A stretch of 64,000 nt of DNA, taken from Hirsutella rhossiliensis. Taxonomy: Eukaryota; Ascomycota; Sordariomycetes; Hypocreales; Ophiocordycipitaceae. Location: NCBI RefSeq assembly GCF_020360975.1, contig NW_025408676.1, positions 992,001 to 1,056,000 of the forward strand, given 5' to 3'. Below, piece by piece: positions 11,190 through 22,205 of the stretch. Within the stretch, counting starts at the first letter, position 1; every line of letters starts with the position of its first letter. The notes beneath the pieces are model-generated. The model had not been told where the DNA came from and did not search any database. It saw only the letters and a program-made list of their open reading frames with translations. The translations under genes were made by a program, and so were the position numbers.

Positions 11190-12862
11190 TGGAAACTCCC
11201 GGGCGCCCCTGCGGCCCTGCTCTGACGCATGGGTGCCCGCGAAGCCCGTGATTGCTGTCGCACGAAAGCTGCCATAGCCAAGTTGAGTCGCAAAGACGAT
11301 GAGGTATCGCGGCTTGTCCCAGGAAAAGAACAGCTGCGGGCCTTGGCACTTATCAGCGCGCGACCGCGTCGGGATGCCCAGCGGCCATCTTACCGACGGA
11401 GTTTTCACTTGCCCACGCGATGAAACTGACAGTTACCGCGACACCCTTCTTGGTCTGCCCTGCAACGCTGCGCGAGGACAGAGAGAGCGACAGCGTTCCG
11501 GCCGGCCGGGACGAGGGAGTCAAGTCGAAGAGAAGCCCGACCTTGTGGCTTGTTGCACTAATTGGAGCAGTCATGAGGCGTATTGTCCCGATGAACGAGC
11601 TAAACACTTGTCAGCGTGAGGGTCTTTCCCCCAGAATGGATGCTCACCATTGTGCTGGTTGCGATTCAGCAAGTAGAGACTCACGGAACGACGAACCCCG
11701 GCATCACCAAGAGGTTCTGGCCCGTCTTTTTGGCCAGCCATACCGATGAAAGAAGCACCACGTCGATGCAGAAGCCGAGCGCCGATGACAACAGCCGCGT
11801 CTGCAGCGTGGTCAAGCCCAAGCTCTTGATGATGATGCTGCGAAAGGCCACGCGGCCGTGGTGCAGCTTTATATCAGAGCAAAGCCCCAGATCTGCGGAT
11901 TCGGCAGTCCCTCGCGGAACTGCGTCGGCTTCCACTTGCCGTTCTGGACGCCCGTCTGGTCGTCGCGCACGCGCTCGACCATCAGGCACTTGTCCTCCTC
12001 CGAGAAGCACCCGACGCGCATGGGGGAGCTGGGCATATACCAAGCGACGAAGCAGCCGTGGACGACGGAAATGTCCCCGTAGACAAGGACGATTCACTGC
12101 CAGGACTCCAGGGGGGCCGATGGTGATGAGGCTGAAGCAGGAGGCGAGGATGTTACCGACAATCTGCTGCGCCCCGTTCATCATGAACCCAGCCAGCAAG
12201 CAGCCTAAGCAAAGCATCGTATGCGAGAGCTTGAAACTATTCAAGTGTACCAGTAACTCATGCGGGGGGCTTGCTCGTCTCGTCGGCACCACTGGAGAAC
12301 AGGATGAGGAACAAAGACTAGCATCCGACGAACAGACCAAGCAGGGTCCGGACGACGACGAGCCCGCCAATGTTTGCGCAGGCCGCCGTACACGCCAGCA
12401 CCATGCCCCAGGCCGTGATGCTGAAGCCCAAATACCTTTGCTGTTGGGGCCTGGGCGATGGGGCAGTTTTGCGGATACTCGACGACCAGGAAGGCGAGGA
12501 ATACGCAGGTGCTGAGCCCGCTGTACCGCCCAAGGAATGACGCAGTCAGGAGTAAATCATACATACGTCCTGGCCTGGCAGACCTGCATCGTCAATGATG
12601 CCCATGATGGGAGGCATAGGACATTGTTCCCTTGTCGATGGCTCGGAGGAAGTAAGTGGCAACCATGGTGGCCAGCACGCGCCGGTCCATCTTTCGACTG
12701 AGCCCGGCCGATTTCTCTGGAAATGACGACTCGAGGCGGGTATTTGTATCGCGCGAGCTCCTCATCAACCTCGTGGGAGGCTGTGTGGCCCCTGCTGTTG
12801 GCGTCCAGGGACGTGGGCCGCCCATCCCTGAGGGACTTTTCTTGTACGCTCGAGCCGATCAT
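11190..12862 (-). pseudogene. Broken allantoate-permease-like MFS transporter (ACS/Dal5-type)
   Basis: Read from 12862 downwards, successive pieces match the anion:cation symporter family of MFS in correct order but in changing frames. These are a start MIGSSVQEKSL, then SRKMDRRVLATMV..AIDKGTMSYAS (TM1), IMGIIDDAGLPGQD, FLAFLVVEYPQN, KYLGFSITAWGMVLA (TM4), RTLLGLFVG, RRDEQAPRMSYWY, NGAQQIVGNILASCFS, MRVGCFSEEDKCLMVERVR, VAFRSIIIKSLG, WLAKKTGQNLLVM, SVAGQTKKGVAVTV and KPRYLIVFATQLGYGS. At least six frameshifts or in-frame stops separate them, for example an extra C after TCC near 12610, an extra G after AAG near 12437, TAG near 12311, and TGA after SYWYT near 12240. Some intron-like gaps survive. 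It cannot make a full transporter. Codons remain GC-rich, so simple indel decay rather than RIP seems responsible. Confidence 0.88.
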
Positions 12863-14552
12863 GCTGTTCGTTGCCACCGTGGCTTCATCTGCTTCTCGAT
12901 GTCCGGAGCCACGCTACAAGGCGACTGCGAGAGGCCCAAGTGGCTCGAGTTTGTGCTGCGACCCGGATGAGCCCGTATTGATACCAGATGGAACATCTTA
13001 CAAGGTCGAGCTTCAAGGTAAGCCGTCATATCGAATGCTGGTGCCATCGGTGTAACCACTTTCCCCTCGTTCAAATCCATCACAACATCCAATCGGGACC
13101 TGCACGCCGCTCGCTCGAGTTATGATTGCAGGGGATTTCCCAGCCTCGAGCGAAATTACACAGCTTCTTGATTCAAAGGTCCTCTCAAGCCCGGCTTATA
13201 CGCAGGGCACAACCTGGCATGTAGTTCATGGGCCGACTTGGAGATATGGAGTTTTTACGGTCCTCTAACAGATTCTGCTTCCGCGTGAATACGTATGGCC
13301 TGAGCGGAGAGTCATGATTTCTGCAGGGTTCTACAAACGGTGTATAGCTAGTATATACCCTATGGTTAGCCATCTAAAGCTAAAGAGGAGGAAATAAAGG
13401 GGCTACTATATAGTCTTTCCTTACGCCCATTTTATATTAGTTTATCATTGGTGCCAGGTAGATGTCAGGCTGAATTTGATCTTTTCTGGGCCGGGCTTGA
13501 GCTGATGGGTGTATCCCCTGCATTTACTTGGGTTCGCCTTATTAGGACTGCATTGGTCCAACGCAGGCCTATCCCCCGTGTTTGTCGGTGTGCACTTTAG
13601 GCCTGCTGGGGCGTGGTCATTGCTTCCATCGTTGCGCAGCCTATAACAGTATATATTGTTCTTCTGACAATATAGCCAAGTTGCTTGACTCAGCGCCTAT
13701 CCGCCGCAACCGGACGTGCTATAACGATGCATAACTTGCTGTAACTTGCTGTATATTGTCCTGCCTGTCTTTACATAATAGGTTGCCCCTTACTTTTAGT
13801 TGCTACTCCCCTCTTTGTGCACGCCCTCTTAATTTCGCAAGGGCCATCTAATCCACTTGATTCAGGCAATACCAGCCTATCTACTTTGTCAATTGAACTT
13901 CTGAAGGCTTCAGTAGCACAACGCTCCAAGTCTTTCAATCTACTCAGTGGCCCCTGCCTTTAAGCAACTAGATTCACTCATCAATTTACTTATTACCTAT
14001 GCGAACTCTTGCCTTCTGTTTCCGGCCCTTGCGAGATATATGCAAGTTGCAGGTTTGACCCTCCTGAAGCATTTACTCGTGACGCAGTGACCTAGAACCG
14101 GCTGATGTACTGCCCCCAAGGGCAATCCTGGGTTCAGTGGCCGTGGAAATTCAAAATGCCATTTCAGCGTGTAAAGCGCCCTCTCCTCCATTAGTCGGTC
14201 ACGGGTATCAAATAGATTCATGCCACATGACGTGGACTGGCATATCAACAACGGGCATGGGGCATTGGCAAGAACATGACTTATGGCTTCTCCCGTAATG
14301 CGGACCAACGGCGGAACTGCGTACTCGGCCAACGGCTACCGGGGAGGGCCCAAGGGGAAATATGGACAGCTGGGGTCCAGACTCAACTGATGCAACTGCC
14401 TCGATGTAGTCTGGCCGTGGCCGAACCACCCACAGCTTACCGACAGCACTCGCTTCAAGCCACTCTTTCAGTCGTCAAAAACTGTCGTTACTACTGAGCA
14501 ACTATTCGTTTATACAATCCTCGAGTCCATCTGTCGATTCAAGACACTAATC
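12863..14552. other. Intergenic, AT-richer spacer left of the Cys-rich gene
   Basis: From about 13330 to 14030 the DNA becomes noticeably AT-richer, with tracts such as CTATATAGTC and AGTATATATTGTTC, and has no coding potential. This is suggestive of an old, mutated repeat, though no element family is recognisable. A TATA-like TTTATACAA near 14509-14517 sits about 40 bp before the next gene. Confidence 0.5.
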
Positions 14553-15317
14553 ATGAAAATCGCACTTGTCATATTCGCGTCCTTGGCCGGTTCTGCCTTG
14601 GCGGTGCCATTTTCCAGTCTGGGCAGCAAAGGCTCCCAGGCCTTGAATAGTGCAGATATCCAGGAACCTTGCGAAGATGCGTCCAATAAGGCTGGGGACC
14701 AATGCCGTAAGAATGGGATTCTGGACTGGTGGGAATGTTTTCCCCTCCTGCAAGATGCCGTCATGGGGTGCTTCGTGGACCTCGACAAGCTTCCCGGAAC
14801 GGACGAAGCTATTCATCAACAATGCCGCACCGAGGTTGTCAAGGCTCGAGCCTGCCATGACGTGATCAATAATAGATATAAAGATCCTTGGGAAAAATGT
14901 CGAATTGGACAGATGAAAGTCTACCAGGACTGCACCAATCCCCTCAAAAAGATCTGGGAAGATTTCTGCGAAGCGGAATACAAGAATACTGGCAAGGAAT
15001 GCAGCAAGAGCGAAGATGAATGCAAAATTGCCGAGATGGATGCCGCCGCACGATGTTTGGTAGACTACAGCAAGTCTCCCGAAACAAGCATCGCTATTCA
15101 TCAGCAATGCCGCGCCGAGGCTGTCAACACCGCCAAAGTCTGTGAATTTCCCAAAAGGGACCTTAACACAGAGATATGTGCTGGAAAACTGGTGGAAGCC
15201 TACCAGGACTGCGCCAAAACGGCATCGACGGCATCCGGGCAGGGCTCCGTGTGCACCCCAGCCTCTATGCAAGACATGCCAGGAATCCATTTAGGCGGAA
15301 CGGGACCCCAGGAATGA
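14553..15317 (+). CDS. Secreted cysteine-rich protein with two tandem 8-Cys modules; effector candidate
   Basis: A single exon of 254 residues with a clear signal peptide (MKIALVIFASLAGSALA). The mature part has 17 cysteines in two homologous modules. Module 1 has C40, 51, 62, 73, 91, 101, 116 and 127; module 2 has C139, 150, 157, 168, 186, 197, 209 and 220; an extra C234 lies in the tail. A C-x10-C spacing recurs within and between modules, and IHQQCR (87-92 and 182-187) plus YQDC (124-127 and 217-220) are conserved in both, so the protein arose by internal duplication. The spacing and charged, helix-friendly sequence suggest disulfide-stapled helical hairpins (inference). I do not recognise a named family. 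It lies alone between AT-rich spacers, a setting typical of fungal effector genes. No membrane segment or GPI signal is seen. Confidence 0.85.
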   Translation: MKIALVIFASLAGSALAVPFSSLGSKGSQALNSADIQEPCEDASNKAGDQCRKNGILDWWECFPLLQDAVMGCFVDLDKLPGTDEAIHQQCRTEVVKARACHDVINNRYKDPWEKCRIGQMKVYQDCTNPLKKIWEDFCEAEYKNTGKECSKSEDECKIAEMDAAARCLVDYSKSPETSIAIHQQCRAEAVNTAKVCEFPKRDLNTEICAGKLVEAYQDCAKTASTASGQGSVCTPASMQDMPGIHLGGTGPQE

Positions 15318-18300
15318 AGAGTTTACAAAGTGCGAGGCAAGATTCCATGACAACCGATGCGTCAGAGAGTTGTTCCATTTGCAATGCTCTGGCGAACGAT
15401 ACGACGAAAGATGCAATACTGGCTGGCGATTGGCAAGGGCAACCGCAATTTATCCTCTCCAACGCTTGACCTCCGGATTGTGGAGAGATGCTGGCAAAGC
15501 TCGGTCTTGGTTTCCTTCTATCCAACGTGCGTTTTAGAGTCAAAGTCTAGGCATTCTGTCTAGGATTTCGATAAAAGTCTTAATAGGTTACGGTGCTTTA
15601 GATCGCAACTTTTTGAGTAGGCTGCAAGCTGAGATAGACAATATATAACTAGACACTTTCTTCGTATATACCGAAATCGCGATCTATGTATAAATTCCTC
15701 CTGCATTGCCGTCACTAGAGGAAGTATTTACGGCTGACGAACGGATCAGCCTCATGAGCTCGGAACGCGGCGTCCGAAACAACGTGATGCAAGACGTATG
15801 GTCACTGTCAATTACTGGTGTCTGAAGAGTGTAACCAGATTGGCAAATTCACCTACATTAATAGATAATATACAGCTGCAGATAGATATAGATGTACATC
15901 TATCCATCGACAAGAGGTCTATATGGGTCATCTATCGATCCATCTGGCCGTTATTAGAACTTTGACTTTACAGCCTGCCTAATCAGGCTATTTATAAGGG
16001 AAACGTGAAGCTTGCTAGAGGCTTAAAGAGAGATATATATGATTGACCATTCTATAAGGCCAGCTATAATATATACTGTCAGCTAAAGTGTTTCTACTAC
16101 TTTTAGGGAGGCCGGTGCATTCTATACAATCTCTCTTAACGCAAGGTCTATATAACCGCAACATAGTCAATTAAGGATCTCTTGTTTATAGTGTCATGTT
16201 GCGATACATTTTTGTGTTTTCTTCAATTGGTTGAAACCAGTAACACCCCAGATCCGAGATGATAGAAGCGTAATGCTGGGCCATGTAGGTCTCGACGCGC
16301 TGCTCGCTCCACGCCCAACTGGCAAGTTCGCATAGGCAGAAGTCCGAGCCTCGACTGATGATCCTAGCTCCATCTCTTCCCATCTTCACCGGGTATGTGA
16401 CTCCTCATGAAGAGGGTATCTTGAAGAGGAACGAGCGAGCCACGGAATACCTCGCATGCCCCGGCCTGGGCTCGGCCTGCGTTTCACCGCTGGGGCTACC
16501 AGCTTACACCCATCCACATAGAAGCAAACGTGCCACCGTTACGGCCTTCCGCTCCGGTGACGACTGCATCGCTCATCGCCGGCGCGCCAGCATGACATCA
16601 CGGGGCCAATCCTTATCGCGTAGCGGGACACGGGGTACTCTGTTCGCAGATGGGCAGCTCGTGGGGGTCTGTGGGTGCTTGGCATCGGCATGGCAGGCCA
16701 TGTTGGCCACGGGCCTCGGCCGGTCCAGTTGAAATGGGCTATATTATGCCCTCATATGTTCCCGCGCATGTGGGCCTGGAGGAGGAGAGTTTTGCAGACG
16801 ATTGCAGGACTCTGTTGAACTGTTGGATGCGATGCTTGGGACGCAATCTCGCACTGCTCGACCGCGTCGCCATGAAACAGGCCGCTTCTATTCTCAGCAT
16901 CAAGAAATAAGATGGACAAACTACGGCATTGACGCCGCCTATATCCGCAGGTGAAGTGTCGAGCTCGCCACGTGTACGCTCCTCCCATCCGTCATTAAAC
17001 GGCGATTGGCTCATTGATATAGAATGAAGTACAGGTCCACTGAGATGCCCCAGCAGCTCTTAGCTTCGGGGCCGAGTTTGCGAGTAGCCCGACATTTCCT
17101 ATACGAAGCCCTGGTAGGGCTGAACAGGATTCAAGCTAGGAATACAAGACCAAGAGCGGTAAGAAGAGCCCAATGGCATGGGGCCATCTTTCGACCATCT
17201 CCAAGCAAGGCCGCACGCAGGAAGCAGCTGCCCCCCCCTGCGCGGATCGCGACGGTTGCCACAACCGGCCATCTACTGCACAGAGCGTGGGTGCCGTGTG
17301 GGTCTGTAGCATGAATCCGCCATTTCCCGGTCGACAAGCGCCGCCGCTTGGACGTCCCGGCCCGTCCGAGCGGCAACGTTACCGGCGACCACTCAGGGGA
17401 GGCTTGATAGCAGCCCTCTGGAACTTCGACGTTGGGCAGAAATGTTCATCTGTTTGGGGGGAGGGACTGGCCTTTGCGCTGATGAGGCTCATGGGTTGAG
17501 GAGAGCTCAAGATAACCCCCCGTCTTATGGACACCGTCTTATAGACGCGCCGGCACATCAGTCGACTTCGGGGTCTGTTACTCCGGCCGCAGTCTGTGCG
17601 TTCCTTGGTGAGTGGAAGCGCATAATCTAGCCTGGGCTCTTTGCGCCGAGGCCAGCTTCTTCTAGGTGATGGCAACTCCAAGCCCATCAACAAGATGGAA
17701 TACACGGAACCCAACAACACATCAACGTTCATCTCTTAATAAAGACATAACTGCACCCCGAAAAGTCCTTACGGCACGCCAAAGACGACAACCCGGCTCT
17801 TCCACGAGCAAAATAAATAAAAAGGGGAAGGGGGCAGCGGTTTAAGCATGCATTTTTACCTACCCCCTCGAATCGCCATACAGCCCACGAAACACCCCTG
17901 TCCCCGACTCCCTGCCAACCCACAACGCCCGCCCGCCGCGGCCACCGGCACCCAAGACCCCTTGAGTCGGGACGAATGGGCTGGTGGTGCGTCGACTTGG
18001 GACGACGGTCCGGCGGCTGTGTTGGGGAACCGGGGGGCTCCCATGAGCGAGCGAGCGCCAAGAGCCGCCGGCGCTGGATAACAGGGCCCCTTGCGCGTGG
18101 TGTTTTTGCCCATGGAGATTGGGGCTTGGTGTGTGCGAGATAACGCGAGTGTGTCTGGTTCACCATGATTAGATGGGGGTATCCGTCCAGCGCAACGTCC
18201 GAGCACACAGCCGGTGCTTGGCAAGCTCGATCCTCGAGGATATCGTCGGGTGTAGGGGAGCTCACGACATAAATGGGCTGGATGGGTCGCAGCTCGCGGC

Positions 18301-18415
18301 GTGGGCGACGAAGGCTGCAGAGCGTCGACGTTTGCACCAGCACCGCCATCGTCAGTCTCCAACCGGCGAGCGAGAGACATCATCACCCCCTTCGAAGACT
18401 GCCATCGACGAGACG
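15318..18415. other. 3.1-kb gene-poor region with AT-rich part
   Basis: From about 15540 to 16200 the DNA is AT-rich and full of TATA/CTATA tracts, including a 16-bp perfect palindrome at 15888-15903. The rest is ordinary GC-rich DNA with only short, unrecognisable frames on both strands. No gene is supported. Confidence 0.5.
15888..15903. repeat. 16-bp perfect palindrome
   Basis: ATAGATGTACATCTAT is self-complementary over its full length and lies in AT-rich DNA downstream of the Cys-rich gene. It may simply reflect low complexity. Confidence 0.5.
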
Positions 18416-19773
18416 ATGAGGTCGACGGCCGGTCCCTTGACGGTGCTCGCCGTCTTGCGGCTCGCAGCAGCAGCGGCAGTCAACATGGACATGGGCATGG
18501 ACATGGACAACAGCACGCTCCACGGTAAGCAAGCAAGCCCTCTTGTCTATCCGGTGCGCCCGCCATGGCTCCTCGTCCGAGTCACGGACGAAAATCACCA
18601 AGTTGGAGCATCAAACTGACACCCCCACCCCCAACAGCCCGGGCCTGGCAAGCCAAAGACTCGGGCGCCGAGTTCGAAGTCTTTGCGCAGTACTCGTCGG
18701 CCGCCTACTGCGACGAGCTCTACGACGGCTTCGACCGCACGCCCGTGTGCTCCAACCCCAACGACCGCGCGTGCCCCAACTTCCGCGACACGACGACCGT
18801 CAGCGAGTTCCTCAACGACGACTTCTACGGCGTCGGCGGCTTCATCGCCAGCAACCCGACCCGCCGCCACACCGTCGTCGTCTTCAAGGGCACCAACTCC
18901 ATGTTTGACGTGGGCACCGACATGACCAAGGGCTTGACTGCGTGGTGAGTGCGTGCCGTTGCAACATGTGTCGACTTGGCATCTACATCTATCCAAGGGG
19001 GGGAGTTGCGTGGATCAAATCCAGCCCCCTTTTCCCCTAGTTCCCCTTGCTATATACTACATCAACAACCCCTGAGCCTGGCCACATTCACATCTAACAC
19101 AGGCCATGACAGCGACCTCTGCGACGGCTGCCTCGTCCACTCGGGCTTCTACACGGCCCTCAACCGCATCCGCCCGGAGCTCGAGCGCGCCGTCCGGGCC
19201 GAGCGCCGCCGGCCGGACCGCCTGGGCTTCCGGCTCGTCATCACCGGCCACTCGCTCGGCGGCGCCCTGGCCACCCTCGCCGCCGTCCACCTGCGCAACG
19301 CCGGCATCCCCTGCGACGTCTACACGTACGGCGCGCCGCGCATCGGCAACGACCGCCTGGCCGCCCACGTCGCCGCCCAGCGCGGCTTCACCGCCCGCAT
19401 CACAAACGCCCGCGACATCGTCGCTGCCATCCCCAACTACGGCTGGATGATCTGGTACTGGCGCAGCTACGCCCACCACTACCCCGAGTACTGGTACCCC
19501 GACGGCCTCGACCGCGGCACCAAGCTGTACGACCTGCCGCGCCGCGTCTGCCTGAGCGACGGCCACTGCTCCAGCGCCGTGTGCAACTCGCCCTGGCGGT
19601 GGGCCACCTGGCGCGGCTGCAGCCTGCAGGATCACCTCAGCTACATCGGCCGCTTCGAGCCCTGCGCCGGCGGCGGCCGAGGTCGCGGCGGCATGGGCCG
19701 TTCGCGCCAGGCCAAGTCCGGCTTCCGGTCTCGGCTGCCGGATCCGCGATCCACCACCCGATGGCTGCAGTGA
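18416..19773 (+). CDS. Secreted class 3 (alpha/beta hydrolase) lipase
   Basis: Exon 1 is 18416-18524 (signal peptide, rich in Leu/Ala) and exon 2 is 18638-18944. The last exon is 19041-19773 if the in-frame acceptor at 19040 is used, giving 382 residues. The nucleophile elbow is ITGHSLGGA (Ser about 210), followed by the acid D in NARDIVAAIP and the histidine in YAHHYPEYW. KGTNSMFDV is the oxyanion-loop strand of lipase_3 proteins, and DLCDGCLVHSGF is typical of the fungal secreted branch. It should hydrolyse ester bonds of lipids or similar substrates outside the cell. An oddity: the more natural acceptor at 19102 (giving LTAW joined to xHDSDLC, as in relatives) produces an immediate TGA because the intron is one or two bases off frame. 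Either the 96-nt intron is used, adding about 21 residues, or a one-base lesion is present. Confidence 0.82.
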
Positions 19774-20549
19774 CGACGAGAGAGAAGCATGTTGTAAGCT
19801 GGCGTTGAGTCTGGATTCGAGCCAAAGCTGACCATGTCTGGTTGCTGGCTCTCCGACAACTGTACATTCACTCCTTCATTCCTTCATCCGCCCCCTTTCT
19901 AACCTGTGTCATATAATATTCCTTCATCCACATTTATATAACTCCTACTCCCGATGTCGACATCCTACGTTGCCATGTCCCCATGCGGCCTTGTTCCCAA
20001 GCTCAGACCCTGAGAGGCTCTCTTCGCGCACACCGGCTTCCATTTATTCGCTTCACCATGCCCAAGGAACAGAGAATCACCAGGTAATTATTACTCAATT
20101 ACTTCAAAGTACCCGTGTCTGCATCTCTCGATGCCTGCAATTGCTTTTGTCAACCCCGTCTTGAATCCATGACCAATAAGTCGTGTCGCTCGTCATGCTG
20201 TCGTGATCCCAACACCAGCCCCTATATAAATAAAAAGAACATCAAGGTTCTCGCCAGCCGTTGCAATCCCTCTTCTAGTTTCCGACACCAAATCAAATCT
20301 ACTGTCCCATTGTCCGACCCCGTTCTTCAAGAAGAGAGAGCACGTGTATTAAACGGTGGTGTAATGGGCACCGTGTCGCCAAAAGGGGTGGTCCCAGACA
20401 TCGTACGCTGTTGAATCGCTTCCGAAACACCCCGGCCGTGAAGAGCGAAAAACAAAAGGAAAATGTGCAATGCCGTGTCCCAGAGTCATGTCGAGGAAAA
20501 GAGCAAAGAAAAACCACCGAGGAGAAATATCGTGTCCGAGTCCGCCTGG
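19774..20549. other. Short region between convergent lipase and arrestin genes
   Basis: The 3' sides of two convergent genes; CT-rich, with no supported reading frame. Confidence 0.5.
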
Positions 20550-22205
20550 TCACTCGGAGAGGGGAGCCGGCCCAGCTCGAGGCGACTGCTCCGACCGGGG
20601 AGGCGACTCCTCGGACAGAGGGGCCAGCCCGGCCTGCCGTGGCAGCTCGGGCGGGTCGACGCTGGCCCGCTGGGCGTCCAGGGGCTCGAGGTCGTCGTAG
20701 TCAATGGGCCGCCCGCGGGCCTCGTCCTGCGGGTAGCCCGGGGGGCTGGGTGGCACGTCCTGGTAGACGGGGGGCGCCTCGTTGTCCCAGCTGACGCCGA
20801 GGCCCGGGCACTCGGTCAGGACGACGGCAAATGACATGCGCAGGATGCGGCCGGTACCCGACTGCGTGGCCAGATGCAGCCTGCCCTCTGGCGCGTACTC
20901 CTTGGACACGATAAGCTCAATGGCAAGCGAATGCGTCACCTCGGTGCCGTCGCGCGTCTTCAGGTCGCAGGCGTACTTGGGGGTGCGCGAGTGCGACTTG
21001 AACTGGTTGATGCAGTAGTCAAACTCCATGTCGACGGTGCCGTCGGCGCCCGTGTAGTCCGACTTCCAGCCCTCCTGCAGCTGCTTCTCGCCCAGGAGGC
21101 GCGTCTCGGTGCGCGTCTCGCCCTTTTTGGGGCGGTCGGGCGCGGCGGCGTCGTCTTCGTCTTCGTCGTCGTCGTCGAGGTTGCTGTTGGCCTTCTTCCC
21201 CCTGCCCACGACGGGGGCCGCGGCCGCGTGCTTGTCGCAGGGCGGGGCAATGGTGTGGATCGTCTCGTTGAGCCTCCAGTTGACCTTCTTGAGCCGCCAC
21301 AGGTAGACCCAGCCAGGCTTTTCCTCGTCGTGCGACATGAGGCCGTCGAGGCGGAGCGTCAGCCCGTTGGAGCCCGTCGGGTGGATGACGGTGTTGTAGT
21401 GGGCGCTGGCCTTGATGTTGGTCGGAGGGAAGACGCGGATCGAGTGGTGAGGGTAGAGGGGCTCCGGGAGGGAGCGCTTGACGTCGAGGGAGCGCTCGAA
21501 GCGGACGCTGGCGCACGAGTTGCCGTGGCCGCGGACGACAATGGCCTCGGCCTTGAAGGCGTACGCAATGGACAGCACCGACGTGTCGAGCGAGGCCGGC
21601 AGGTGGCCCTCGAGCAGGGCGGAAAAGGGGAACGAGTGGCGGCCCCTGGCGAGCGTCGTGGCCGTGGGCTGGGCGAGCAGGCGCCAGGTCTTGAGGTCGG
21701 TGGAGCGGTGCTGGCACGGCAGGCAGTGGCTCTGGCACGGCCGCTTGTGGGTGGTGTGCAGGCTCAGGGTGGCGACGAGGGAGCCGACGTCGACCGTCTC
21801 CTCCTTGACGTCCATGATGACCTGGCCCGAGACGAGGGCGCCGGTGCTCTCGTCGGGCGAGCCGTGGAAGACAATGGGGGGGCTCTCGATGCTCCAGTCG
21901 AGGGTGAGGGCCGACGCGCTCGAGGCGTGGCCGTGCTCGCGCGAGACGCGGCGGCCAAAGGTGAGGGAGAGGCGGTTGTAGCTGCGGAGGGCGTCTGCGA
22001 AGTTGTCGGGCATCTTGACGGCATGGTGGTGGTCGTCCGAGTCGGACGCGTAGGGGCTGGGCGCGAGCGAGTTGTTGCGCGAGGAGCCGGACGAGGCCGA
22101 GGACGGGTTGCCGCCGCCGCCGCCGTCGGCCGCCGTCGTCCTCTTCTTTCGGTGGGACGGGTTGGCCGAGGAGGAGCGGAGGAAGTTTGTGACGCGGTGG
22201 GGCAT
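20550..22205 (-). CDS. Arrestin-related trafficking adaptor, LDB19/Art1-type
   Basis: A single exon of 551 residues, starting at the ATG of MPHRVTNFLRSSS, whose context AACAGCCAAGATG is good; the open frame upstream has only a non-ATG start. After a low-complexity Ser/Gly-rich N-terminus comes an arrestin-like beta-sandwich typical of LDB19 (LDWSIESPPIVFHGS, SGQVIMDVKEETVDVGSL, a CQSHCLPC knuckle, WRLLAQPTATTLARGRHSFP). A second beta-rich half follows, interrupted by the acidic stretch LDDDDEDEDD. The C-terminal tail carries two PPxY motifs, PPVY (about 478-481) and PPGY (about 488-491), the docking sites for WW domains of Rsp5-type ubiquitin ligases. Such adaptors bring the ligase to plasma-membrane transporters for endocytosis. 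Nutrient control is likely but not visible in the sequence. Confidence 0.87.
   Translation of the reverse strand: MPHRVTNFLRSSSANPSHRKKRTTAADGGGGGNPSSASSGSSRNNSLAPSPYASDSDDHHHAVKMPDNFADALRSYNRLSLTFGRRVSREHGHASSASALTLDWSIESPPIVFHGSPDESTGALVSGQVIMDVKEETVDVGSLVATLSLHTTHKRPCQSHCLPCQHRSTDLKTWRLLAQPTATTLARGRHSFPFSALLEGHLPASLDTSVLSIAYAFKAEAIVVRGHGNSCASVRFERSLDVKRSLPEPLYPHHSIRVFPPTNIKASAHYNTVIHPTGSNGLTLRLDGLMSHDEEKPGWVYLWRLKKVNWRLNETIHTIAPPCDKHAAAAPVVGRGKKANSNLDDDDEDEDDAAAPDRPKKGETRTETRLLGEKQLQEGWKSDYTGADGTVDMEFDYCINQFKSHSRTPKYACDLKTRDGTEVTHSLAIELIVSKEYAPEGRLHLATQSGTGRILRMSFAVVLTECPGLGVSWDNEAPPVYQDVPPSPPGYPQDEARGRPIDYDDLEPLDAQRASVDPPELPRQAGLAPLSEESPPRSEQSPRAGPAPLSE

Noticed and set aside
13330..14030. 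Possible transposable element in the AT-richer spacer
   Set aside because: No terminal repeats, transposase or reverse-transcriptase motifs could be seen; only composition supports it, so it is described as a spacer.
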